Below, piece by piece: positions 1 to 6,613 of a stretch of 13,300 bases of DNA. Numbering within the stretch: position 1 is the first letter of the stretch; every line of letters begins with the position of its first letter. Source of the DNA: Clostridiales bacterium UBA1316 (GTDB lineage Bacteria > Bacillota > Clostridia > Oscillospirales > Oscillospiraceae); NCBI GenBank assembly GCA_002307055.1, contig DBTM01000019.1, positions 5,656-18,955 on the forward strand, in the 5' to 3' direction. Made by a program: the position numbers and the translations under genes. Below the pieces are notes generated by a model. It worked only from the letters and a program-made list of their open reading frames with translations. It had not been told where the DNA came from and did not search any database.

Positions 1-53
1 GCGGCGTGGAAGCCGCCCGCTACAATATATGAACAAAGCAGAGCAATTATGGA

Positions 54-1004
54 TTAACCTCTGAAGAAGTTGGTAATGATGTCACTCTCACCCATAGCTT
101 CGGCAATAAGGTCAACCATCGATGCAACGTCAGGACATGCTTCTTGATTATCTTCGATAAGCTCAATAATTTTTACCATGTTATTAATTGCGTAGTGCTT
201 GCGCAGCAAGCCGGTTAAGACTTTTTGCAGATAGGCATAGCTGATTTTTTCCGGGATGATCCCGCTGACGACCGCCGGATATTTACTGCGCACTATGTCT
301 ACCAGGTCGGCGACAATCTGACGATTTATGATCAAATCATAATTCTCCATAATCACAATTTGCAGATGCGTGATGATAAAAGAAAACGCGTTGACGTCGC
401 TTTTATCTTGCTCGGTACTTTCTTTCCATATCCCCGGCAGCTTCCATAACGGTTCAATGACCTCGAGCTCATCAGCTTCTTTATGACGGTTCACAAAAAA
501 CTCCAAGGGATAATAGGCTTCGCCGCTCTCTATCTTTTTTCCGTCTATTTGAATTTCATATTCATAATCGCCTAATCTTGCCGTGTCGCATATCCGAATT
601 TGCGGGACGTAAACACCGCAGCCGTTAGCTAAGATCCGCCGCATTTTCTGTAACTGATCGAAGTGCGCGGCGCTCTCTTCTTGTATCATCGGCAGTAGCT
701 TCAACCCAAAAGCTAAGGTCAGCTTTTCTTTCAATATGAGGCTTTTGATTATTTCATTTCTTTTATAGGTTTCTGTTTCCGCAAACGGGTCATGAGCTTC
801 TTTGTATTGCAGCAGATAATCTATCGAGCAATCCAAAATGGCGGACATAGCGTCGAGCATCGGCAGATCAGGATAACTGCTGCCTCGCTCCCATCTGGAT
901 ACGGCCTGAGCGGTGACGCCCAAAGCACCTGCCAGTTCGGCCTGGGTCAGTCTCTTTTCATGCCGGGCGTTTATCAGCCTCGCGGTAAATTGGTCTAAAC
1001 TCAT
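54..1004 (-). CDS. XRE-family helix-turn-helix transcriptional regulator
   Basis: Predicted 316-aa cytoplasmic DNA-binding regulator. Residues about 5-62 form a typical XRE/Cro-CI HTH, including TQAELAGALGVTAQAVSRWE, followed by the helix that ends in SIDYLL. The remaining 250 residues are charged and mostly helical and match no family I can name; they may be a sensor or oligomerisation region. ATG 1004 is supported by a near-perfect Shine-Dalgarno AAGGAGGG at 1011-1018, six bases upstream. That SD lies inside a 20-bp perfect inverted repeat (1007-1049), so expression is probably autoregulated or controlled at translation (inference). It lies 95 bp downstream of tldE on the same strand, with no clear terminator between them. 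HTH family assignment is secure; the target genes are unknown. Confidence 0.9.
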   Translation of the reverse strand: MSLDQFTARLINARHEKRLTQAELAGALGVTAQAVSRWERGSSYPDLPMLDAMSAILDCSIDYLLQYKEAHDPFAETETYKRNEIIKSLILKEKLTLAFGLKLLPMIQEESAAHFDQLQKMRRILANGCGVYVPQIRICDTARLGDYEYEIQIDGKKIESGEAYYPLEFFVNRHKEADELEVIEPLWKLPGIWKESTEQDKSDVNAFSFIITHLQIVIMENYDLIINRQIVADLVDIVRSKYPAVVSGIIPEKISYAYLQKVLTGLLRKHYAINNMVKIIELIEDNQEACPDVASMVDLIAEAMGESDIITNFFRG

Positions 1005-1006
1005 TT

Positions 1007-1049
1007 TAAGCCCTCCTTTGATATATAAAATATATCAAAGGAGGGCTTA
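1007..1049 (-). promoter_or_regulatory. 20-bp perfect inverted repeat enclosing the SD of the XRE gene
   Basis: Arms 1007-1026 and 1030-1049 are exactly complementary around a 3-base centre. Read on the minus strand, the proximal arm carries the AAGGAGGG ribosome binding site of the regulator starting at 1004. The distal arm carries CCCTCCTTT, which resembles the anti-SD end of 16S rRNA. Two readings are possible. If transcription starts upstream, the mRNA would fold into a hairpin that closes the SD. If it starts within the repeat, the palindrome would be a DNA operator. A weak promoter (TTGTTT at 1054-1059 with an AT-rich -10 near 1029-1036) would fit the second reading. No T tract follows on either strand, so it is not a typical terminator. 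Confidence 0.75.
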
Positions 1050-1099
1050 TGTAAAACAATTAGTTTAACGACGAGTATATCAATTAAGATGATGTGAAT

Positions 1100-2311
1100 T
1101 TAATACCGCTCAATTTTCATCATCGTCATCAATTGGTGATCGTTCAGTAAAGTCTTGTCCGCGGAGACTCCCACATAATTCTTTCCGAACATTTCGTAGA
1201 GATTGCCGCTGATACCAAACTCCGGCAGCCTGCCGACCAGACGGCCTTTTTCAACCAGATAAGCCATCTGTACGGGGGTTGCGTAATCTCCGTCGTTGGT
1301 CCAGTCCCCGCCGGAAGCAATCGCCACCAGGACGCAGAGCCTATCGCCGATGAGCGCTTCTGCTGTTTTTTCGCTTGGCTCGATTACCAGCTGTCCGGAG
1401 CCTAAGACCGGCACACCGTCATACGCGCCGATAGCGCTGCCCGTCCGCGGCATATTGTATCGGCTCGCGGTATCCTTGTCGGTGTAGCCGTGCTTGATGA
1501 CGCCTTTTTCAATCAGATACATCCTGTCATCCGGCAGCTGTACGCCTTCGGCATCAAAAAAACATTGGGAATACTCTAAAGCTCTATTGTCCAGCATAAG
1601 CGAAAAATCCTCGCTGAATGCGGCTGTGTTCATTTTGTCGGCAAATATGGAAGATCCGAGCCCCAGAAGCTTGCCGCTCAGTGCTTCGGAAAATTTATCA
1701 ATGGTACCGGAGGAGATGGCGACCAGCAGCCGCTCACCCTCGGGCAGCTCGACCCGATTCCGGAAAACGAGGAGCTGACTTCTGGCTTCCCTCAATATCG
1801 CTTCCTCGTCAAAAACACGATAAATGCCGCCGAACGCCGTATCCATGATATTCGCTGATTCAGCGGCGCGGACAACAACGGATACTAAATACGTTCTGTC
1901 CTTATCGAAGCATTCGAGTCCGGCATCATTGAGCAGGCCAATCTCGCTCTCCGCACAGGATATCTTGTTGCTGAAAACAAAATCGGGGAATTCGTCCCGC
2001 AGGCGCGCGAGGAGGCTTTCTGCCTGCTGGAGGAATGTCTCCGGGTCATATTGGCCCTCGCTCATATCCCTGTATCTCACACCTTTTTCCGGGGTATACG
2101 GATAGGGTATGCAATAGCTCAGGTTTTGTTCGGCTTCCTTCCAGGTTCCTTCGTTGGCAAAGCCCATGGTGCCCGCGACACCGAGATACCTGCCGTCGTA
2201 AACCCGGCAGCCGCATCTGGTGATGTTTTTATTCCGGACAGAGTTGATGCGGCTCTGCGTTATGTTAAAAGAGGTCGACTTCTCCGTCATCTGAAAAAAT
2301 TCTTTAACCAT
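1100..2311 (-). CDS. tldE: TldE/PmbA-family protein, non-catalytic partner of TldD
   Basis: A 403-aa U62-family protein related to PmbA/TldE. Its C-terminal half has the family pattern of a glycine-rich SGGDWTNDGDYATP segment followed by a VEKGRLVGRLPEF strand. It lacks the HExxxH zinc motif found in the neighbouring TldD, as expected of the TldE subunit. In characterised TldD/E pairs both subunits form a heterodimeric metalloprotease that trims or degrades unfolded peptides, such as the microcin B17 leader and CcdA. It directly follows tldD on the same strand, so the two are co-transcribed. An ATG at 2323 abuts an AGGGGGA element (2324-2330) with no spacing; the in-frame ATG at 2311 lies 12 bases from it and is preferred, although that spacing is long. 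Family assignment is firm, start uncertain by four codons. Confidence 0.88.
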   Translation of the reverse strand: MVKEFFQMTEKSTSFNITQSRINSVRNKNITRCGCRVYDGRYLGVAGTMGFANEGTWKEAEQNLSYCIPYPYTPEKGVRYRDMSEGQYDPETFLQQAESLLARLRDEFPDFVFSNKISCAESEIGLLNDAGLECFDKDRTYLVSVVVRAAESANIMDTAFGGIYRVFDEEAILREARSQLLVFRNRVELPEGERLLVAISSGTIDKFSEALSGKLLGLGSSIFADKMNTAAFSEDFSLMLDNRALEYSQCFFDAEGVQLPDDRMYLIEKGVIKHGYTDKDTASRYNMPRTGSAIGAYDGVPVLGSGQLVIEPSEKTAEALIGDRLCVLVAIASGGDWTNDGDYATPVQMAYLVEKGRLVGRLPEFGISGNLYEMFGKNYVGVSADKTLLNDHQLMTMMKIERY

Positions 2312-2328
2312 AGTTATGATCATTCCCC

Positions 2329-3675
2329 CTATTGCACAGTGAGGTTGTTGACGCGGACAAACGGGCCGCCGAAGCCGACGGGGAGCGGGCTCTGTTCCAT
2401 TTTGCCGCAGCCGCCTACCGGAAAAGACAGAAGCTCAAGCGTGTCGGAGAGCCCGTCAATCTCATTGAGCGTCTTCATGACGTTACCGGAAATTACGGAA
2501 ATTTTGACAGGCTCGGCGAGCCTCCCGTCCCGGATCATATAAGCCGTGCACGGCGCCATTGTAAATGTGCTCATGCCGCTGCCCTGGCCGATTTCGTCTG
2601 CGAAAATACCGAGCTTGACGCCGCCGAACAGTTCGTCCTTGGTCATAGACCCCTTATCGATATAGGTCGTTGTCATCCGCACAATCGGCTCAAACTCAAA
2701 GTTCAGCGCTCTGGCGTTGCCGGTCAGCGATTCATTGAGATCAGCAGCCGTCATGGCTGAATGGAGCCGTCCCACCAGCTTGCCGTCTTTGATGAGATAG
2801 TTTTTCCTGGCGCGCGAGCCCTCGTCGTCATAGGGTGTGTAGCCGCTTCCGAATTCCGATCCGACATCGATGATGTTCAGCATGGGACTGCCGACAGTCT
2901 TGCCAAGTTCCCACTCACGCAGCATGGTTACATCGCCCACCATGAAATCAGCCTCCGATTTATGCCCGAAGCTTTCATGCGCGAAAATACCGGCAGCCTG
3001 AGGTGAGAGGATGCATGTGTAGACACCCGGCTCAATATGGACGGCCTGCTCGGTATATGCCAAATGCTTCCTGATTTTTTCCCGCAGCGCTTCCTGGTCA
3101 TGGTCAATGTCACCGATTGCCGTCCCAAGCACGTAAAAGTAGCCGCTAAAAGGCGCGTGCCCGCTCAGATTTATAGTATAGCTGGCAAAAACACTCATAA
3201 ACTGCTTGTCGTACAGAACATCCGTCCCGAGGCTTGTTCGGATATGCTTCGTCAGGTGCTTGTCGAGGTAGGCCAGATTCCATAAGGCGATATCTTTATA
3301 TTCCGATATTACCGCGATATAACGCTCCAGGAGCTTCTGCTTTTCAGCCCGCTCGGTGATTCTGCAGCTGTTCACCTGAAGCGTGTACGCCTGGTCTCGG
3401 TTGACCTCCATGCGTGTAATTATCGGATGTTCTTTAATCGCCGGATTCGGCGTTGCCATACGCGCCAGTTCATCGATTGACTGTTGAATATCCTTTATAT
3501 TCGATATTGCCGAGTAATACCAGCGCTCGCCGTCAAAAACCCGGATCAGCGCCCCGACCTCGGTACGCGAACGGTTTTGCTTGAGTATACCGTTTTCATA
3601 GGCAACCGTTGTGTTATATGTATCCTCAATACGCACATCCGTATACAAATCCTTCGGAAAAACAAGCTCCGTCAT
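2329..3675 (-). CDS. tldD: TldD-family zinc metalloprotease, catalytic subunit
   Basis: A 448-aa TldD homologue. The zinc motif HESFGH (HExxxH, about residues 233-238) supplies two His ligands and the catalytic Glu. The third ligand is the Cys of the C-terminal GGCGK motif (about residue 423), as in E. coli TldD. The protein is cytosolic and would cut peptides inside a TldD/TldE heterodimer; tldE follows 17 bp downstream. ATG 3675 is preferred because GGGGGAGG lies five bases upstream. An upstream TTG at 3696 would place that SD inside the gene. A promoter at 3720-3748 gives a leader of about 35 nt. The substrate is unknown, and no obvious modified-peptide precursor lies nearby. All expected metal ligands are present, so activity is likely. 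Confidence 0.93.
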   Translation of the reverse strand: MTELVFPKDLYTDVRIEDTYNTTVAYENGILKQNRSRTEVGALIRVFDGERWYYSAISNIKDIQQSIDELARMATPNPAIKEHPIITRMEVNRDQAYTLQVNSCRITERAEKQKLLERYIAVISEYKDIALWNLAYLDKHLTKHIRTSLGTDVLYDKQFMSVFASYTINLSGHAPFSGYFYVLGTAIGDIDHDQEALREKIRKHLAYTEQAVHIEPGVYTCILSPQAAGIFAHESFGHKSEADFMVGDVTMLREWELGKTVGSPMLNIIDVGSEFGSGYTPYDDEGSRARKNYLIKDGKLVGRLHSAMTAADLNESLTGNARALNFEFEPIVRMTTTYIDKGSMTKDELFGGVKLGIFADEIGQGSGMSTFTMAPCTAYMIRDGRLAEPVKISVISGNVMKTLNEIDGLSDTLELLSFPVGGCGKMEQSPLPVGFGGPFVRVNNLTVQ

Positions 3676-3719
3676 ATAATCCTCCCCCATACACAATACC
3701 CTTAAAATGACACATGAGT

Positions 3720-3748
3720 ATTATAATACCAAACCGGATGTTTAGCAA
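3720..3748 (-). promoter_or_regulatory. Predicted sigma-A promoter of the tldD-tldE operon
   Basis: On the minus strand TTGCTA (3743-3748) and a perfect TATAAT (3720-3725) are separated by 17 bases. This lies just beyond the 3' end of the kinase gene (3754) and about 45 bases ahead of the tldD start, so tldDE can be transcribed independently of the kinase. It is a motif match by eye only. Confidence 0.65.
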
Positions 3749-3753
3749 TGCCA

Positions 3754-4677
3754 TTACTTCTCTTTTTCCGCCTTTATCAGCCAAATCAGCCGTTCCCGTA
3801 ATATTTCCAGGCTTGAAATACCGTCAGCCGAGCCGAGACTTGCCCGCAGTATACCGGCGCCGTAATCATGGATCAACAGACCGTTTATGCACAGCTCAGC
3901 GATATCCTCAGCCGTATAATCCCCAAAAAAGCCCTGCATAAAAGGCTTCTCAAAGCAAAACAACTCGCTGGTGGTGAGGGCCAGCTCACAGGAAACCGGT
4001 GCCAGCACGGCATCGGCAAAATCAATGATATACAGCTCCTTATCAGCGTCAAGTAAAATATTGTCCGGATTCAAATCGCCGTGGACAAACACCTTTTCAC
4101 TTTCGTCCATATGGAGCTTTTCTAAATAAGCCAGCCGTTCCCGGTTGAATTCAGCAGGGAAGGCCGTCCATCTCGTGCTGCATATCGCTCTGTCAACCAC
4201 ATCGATTGCGTTGAACCGCGCGCAAGGCGTATTCATCTTATCGGTAATAGCGCGGAGCTTCTGCCCGACAGCCACTTTCTCTTCATAGCTCAGCGTCTTT
4301 TCAATTTTATTAAAAGAAATTCCGTCAATATAGTCCATGACCAAATAGCGGAACAGATACTTGTCCTGTACATCGCCGCTGGCTATCAGCCTCGGCGCGT
4401 GAATGCCCAATAAACCCGCGCGCTCCAGCCCAAACCGCTCCGTATCATAATCCGAGTCCGTATCCATGCCCGATTCCTTAGGCGCAAATATCTTAACGAT
4501 AAAGCGCCCAACCTTGAACACCGCGTTTGTACCGGGCGTACAGCTTTCAATTTCAGCATACGGCAGCTTCTCTTTTTGATATATGTATCTTATCAGCGCC
4601 CGCCACGCCTCGATGGACTGAAACACCCTGCCCCACGACGGCCAATCGTAAATTTCATGTGTGAATAAACAGTTCAT
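3754..4677 (-). CDS. Aminoglycoside phosphotransferase (APH)-fold kinase-like protein
   Basis: A 307-aa protein of the APH/choline-kinase-like fold. Visible elements in order are a VKIF strand with the candidate ATP-binding Lys62, the Brenner motif HGDLNPDN (His199, catalytic Asp201, Asn206), and the metal-binding IIDFADA (Asp219), equivalent to DFG. All core catalytic residues are present, so a phosphotransferase is likely. The family includes antibiotic kinases, but most members act on small metabolites or are uncharacterised, and nothing here identifies the substrate. The start at ATG 4677 lacks a good SD: AAGAAAGG lies about 16 bases upstream, so translation may be weak. No terminator separates it from the tldD promoter. 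Fold confident, substrate unknown. Confidence 0.85.
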   Translation of the reverse strand: MNCLFTHEIYDWPSWGRVFQSIEAWRALIRYIYQKEKLPYAEIESCTPGTNAVFKVGRFIVKIFAPKESGMDTDSDYDTERFGLERAGLLGIHAPRLIASGDVQDKYLFRYLVMDYIDGISFNKIEKTLSYEEKVAVGQKLRAITDKMNTPCARFNAIDVVDRAICSTRWTAFPAEFNRERLAYLEKLHMDESEKVFVHGDLNPDNILLDADKELYIIDFADAVLAPVSCELALTTSELFCFEKPFMQGFFGDYTAEDIAELCINGLLIHDYGAGILRASLGSADGISSLEILRERLIWLIKAEKEK

Positions 4678-4843
4678 AAGTATATTTTTAGAGCCTTTCT
4701 TTATAGACGATGCAATGATGTACGGTCATGCGTATCTTACCATGAAAATACATAAAAACCAATTGAATCTGCATGTCGTTTTCATCGTTATAAAAATCAA
4801 ATGCAAGTTGATTATATACTCGAAATAATAAACTAATGAGATA

Positions 4844-4871
4844 TTGAAAAGGGGTATTTTACATCTATAAT
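4844..4871 (+). promoter_or_regulatory. Predicted promoter of the second XRE regulator
   Basis: TTGAAA (4844-4849) and TATAAT (4866-4871) are separated by 16 bases. This predicts a transcript start near 4878 and a leader of about 50 nt. A second TATAAT at 4904-4909 lies just ahead of the SD but lacks a matching -35. The short dyad GTTG..CAAC (4883-4895) in the leader could be an operator half-site pair. The rest of the 4678-4843 gap is AT-rich with no ORF worth calling. A weak minus-strand promoter for the kinase gene (TATAAA with an ATGACC -35, roughly 4700-4730) is possible. Confidence 0.6.
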
Positions 4872-4927
4872 TGAGACAGATGGTTGTGTTGCAACAAATC
4901 CTCTATAATTTAAGGAGGCGTTTAATA

Positions 4928-5431
4928 ATGGCGTTACAGCAAGAAAAAATTGGTTCATATATAGCAGCATTAAGAAAAACCAAAGAAATGACACAAAGTG
5001 AATTAGGTGACAGAATGCAGGTCTCCTGCCAAGCTATTTCGAAGTGGGAGCGCGGCGAGTGTTTGCCCGATACAGGTATATTACTCGAATTAGCTGATAT
5101 ATTGAATACAACGGTTGATAGCTTACTTCGAGGCGGTGAGGTGACGTTATCATATAGCGGTAAAATTTCTGTCGAGGATGTTTTGATTGGTATCCAGAAT
5201 ATTTATAAACTGCCTCGTTTAATCGGAAAAAACAATACAATTTACCAAGGAATGATTGAAGGCATTAACAAAAAAATGAATCTGGATTGGGACGAAGATA
5301 TGAAAGGCAGAGATGAACGCTGGTCGATTGAACTCTTTGCAGCAGAGGTCATAATTCAAGAACTCAAACATAACAAATATGTCGAACTATCAGAAGTAAA
5401 CCGTTTATTTACATTAAAGCCAGTGGCGTGA
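4928..5431 (+). CDS. XRE-family helix-turn-helix transcriptional regulator
   Basis: A 167-aa regulator. Residues about 8-62 are an XRE HTH containing SCQAISKWERGECLPDTGIL and ending TTVDSLL. The C-terminal 100 residues are mixed-charge and match no family I can name. ATG 4928 is chosen because TTAAGGAGGCG lies directly upstream; an upstream in-frame start at 4871 would place the promoter and SD inside the gene. The gene is visibly more AT-rich (many AAA, ATA and TTA codons) than the tldD, methyltransferase or FecR genes around it, which suggests separate acquisition (inference). The next gene on this strand is the leader-like ORF and methyltransferase about 200 bp on, a possible but unproven target. 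It may repress itself through the dyad at 4883-4895. Confidence 0.9.
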   Translation: MALQQEKIGSYIAALRKTKEMTQSELGDRMQVSCQAISKWERGECLPDTGILLELADILNTTVDSLLRGGEVTLSYSGKISVEDVLIGIQNIYKLPRLIGKNNTIYQGMIEGINKKMNLDWDEDMKGRDERWSIELFAAEVIIQELKHNKYVELSEVNRLFTLKPVA

Positions 5432-5470
5432 CACTGTTATAAAATATGCAAATTCCGCAGGTATAAAGTA

Positions 5471-5589
5471 ATAAGCATGTCACCTCCCGTAGGGGACGGG
5501 TAACCCGTCCCCTACGGCATCATGCGCGTCATAATATTATAAAAATGTTACGATTTGTTAAATAGGATTGATTTACCATATAAGCATGT
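5471..5589. repeat. 10-bp direct repeats bracketing a 99-bp segment with a REP-like palindrome
   Basis: ATAAGCATGT occurs at 5471-5480 and 5580-5589, and the similarity continues as (C/T)AC on the right of each copy. The 99 bases between them hold the 31-bp palindrome at 5487-5517. The arrangement resembles a small inserted element with a target-site duplication, but the other features of a MITE, such as terminal inverted repeats, are not clear. Chance is possible in AT-rich sequence. Confidence 0.35.
5487..5517. repeat. 31-bp REP-like palindrome
   Basis: Perfect inverted repeat with arms 5487-5501 and 5503-5517 (15 bp) around a single base. It is GC-rich (CCGTAGGGGACGGGT arm) inside an AT-rich intergenic stretch, so it is compositionally foreign to its surroundings. 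Palindromes of this GTAGGGG...CCCCTAC style recur as dispersed intergenic repeats in many Clostridia genomes (recollection, not searched). No T tract follows, so a terminator role for the XRE gene ending at 5431 is less likely. Confidence 0.75.
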
Positions 5590-5604
5590 TACACTACACA
5601 GTGT
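5568..5604 (+). promoter_or_regulatory. Tentative promoter with overlapping dyad upstream of the leader ORF
   Basis: TTGATT (5568-5573), a 16-base spacer and TACACT (5590-5595) form a mediocre promoter. The candidate -10 is one arm of a 5-bp dyad, ACACT/AGTGT (5591-5595 and 5600-5604), that could bind a repressor. It would start transcription about 40 bases ahead of the leader-like ORF at 5642. Confidence 0.35.
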
Positions 5605-5641
5605 TCGCAATAATAAGTTTAAACTGAAAGGAAGATATCAT

Positions 5642-5698
5642 ATGAAATATTCAGTATACGCAGCCCTTAATAATAACAGGAGGGTGACTATACTTTAA
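5642..5698 (+). CDS. Short leader-peptide-like ORF upstream of the methyltransferase
   Basis: An 18-codon ORF, MKYSVYAALNNNRRVTIL, starting at ATG 5642 with a good SD (AAAGGAAG, 8 bases upstream) and ending at TAA 5696-5698, 29 bases before the methyltransferase ATG. Its size, its strong SD and the overlap of its 3' end with alternative RNA hairpins (5678-5716) resemble the attenuation leaders of some resistance methyltransferase genes. The peptide matches no leader I know. The alternative is a gene remnant or a chance ORF. Confidence 0.4.
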   Translation: MKYSVYAALNNNRRVTIL

Positions 5699-5716
5699 CT
5701 CTCCTATGAAATGGAG
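5678..5716 (+). promoter_or_regulatory. Mutually exclusive hairpins between leader ORF and methyltransferase
   Basis: AGGAGGGT (5678-5685, inside the leader ORF) pairs with ACTCTCCT (5698-5705) over 8 bp with one G-U and a 12-nt loop. The same CTCC (5701-5704) can instead pair with GGAG (5713-5716), the likely SD of the methyltransferase, with an 8-nt loop. The two folds exclude each other, so translation of the leader could decide whether the SD is open. The second hairpin is only 4 bp, so this is a hypothesis from base pairing alone. Confidence 0.4.
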
Positions 5717-5727
5717 TAATTTGAATA

Positions 5728-6545
5728 ATGATTCAAAATAATAAAATGACACAAGAACAGCTTGAAGATTGTAAAAATCACTGGTACGCTTATATTTATG
5801 AGCAGCAGGTTATTCAAGCTGATGAGGTAGCGTACATACTCGATTCTATCGGCAGCGCGCGGTTGCGTATTCTCGAGGTCGCGTGCGGGGGCGGGCGAAT
5901 TTTAACGCCGCTGGCCGAGGTTGGGCACAATGTCACCGGGTTTGATGCCGACGAAGCCATGCTTGAAAGGTGCAAGCTTAAAATTAATCCGTACAGCAAC
6001 GCGCGCTGTTATCGCGCCGACGCGGTGCATCAGGATTGGGGCGAAGATTATGATGTCGTTGTCCTCGCCGGCAATATCCTCGTGAACATCATATCGGATA
6101 TAGACAATACGCAGGCGCAGGTTTTGTTTATTCAAAGAGCTGCGCAGGCATTAAAAAGCGGCGGGCACCTGTATCTGGATTTTGGCTGCCACGATTGGCC
6201 GGCGCTGAGTCCGGGCGTCAAGTGGGAACGGATTATATTTGAGGGACGGACGACAGAGGCACTTACGGTAAATTTATTCTTGTCAGTGACAGCGATTGCG
6301 ACAGCTACTCACCGGAAACACGCAATGACGACAGCGGCAGACGCTATGAGATAACGCCGCAGAACGGACAGACGGAAATCTTTAATGTCCGTATTGTCAA
6401 GCACTTCCCGACATTTGCCGAGGTGCACGGCTGGCTGACCGACGCGGGCTTCGTCATTGAGCACGAATACGGCGGTTATGACCGCCATCCGATCAACGAA
6501 GCGGAATACGGCAACCGCGCCATCATTTGGGCCAGAAAAAAATAA
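5728..6545 (+). pseudogene. Class I SAM-dependent methyltransferase, frameshifted
   Basis: The first part encodes a Rossmann-fold methyltransferase with SAM-binding motif I in ILEVACGGGRILTPLAEVGH (about residues 48-67) and the acidic FDAD after strand 2. The open frame from 5728 stops at 6354, but its last 35 residues are not methyltransferase-like. The true C-terminus continues in another frame from about 6246, giving TDDRGTYGKFILVSDSD and ending in NRAIIWARKK at TAA 6543-6545. Restoring one base in the G run at 6243-6245 would give one protein of about 272 aa. GGAG at 5713-5716 is the likely SD, 11 bases from the start. The substrate is unknown. The break may be real inactivation or a one-base assembly error; no classical slippery heptamer is seen. 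Confidence 0.8.
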
Positions 6546-6555
6546 GGTATAACGT

Positions 6556-6596
6556 GAACAAGGCAAGGCGGCATAACATGCCTCCTTGCCTTGTTC
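6556..6596. terminator. Bidirectional rho-independent terminator
   Basis: GAACAAGGCAAGG (6556-6568) pairs perfectly with 6584-6596; after one mismatch the stem continues 5 bp to a 3-nt loop. It lies between the convergent methyltransferase (ends 6545) and FecR-domain gene (stop at 6614). On the minus strand a run of seven T follows about ten bases beyond the stem. On the plus strand the downstream stretch is only mildly T-rich. Confidence 0.75.
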
Positions 6597-6613
6597 GGCT
6601 TATTATAGTCAGT

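Noticed and set aside
1..53. GCGGC/GCCGC hairpin at the window edge as terminator of the first XRE gene
   Set aside because: The stem is 5 bp, no T tract follows on the minus strand, and the sequence is cut by the window edge.
2051..2542. 163-codon plus-strand open frame across the tldD/tldE junction
   Set aside because: It is antisense to two genes with clear family motifs and has no SD or domain.
6235..6260. Programmed -1 ribosomal frameshift in the methyltransferase
   Set aside because: No X-XXY-YYZ slippery heptamer or clear downstream stimulatory structure is seen; a lost base is simpler.
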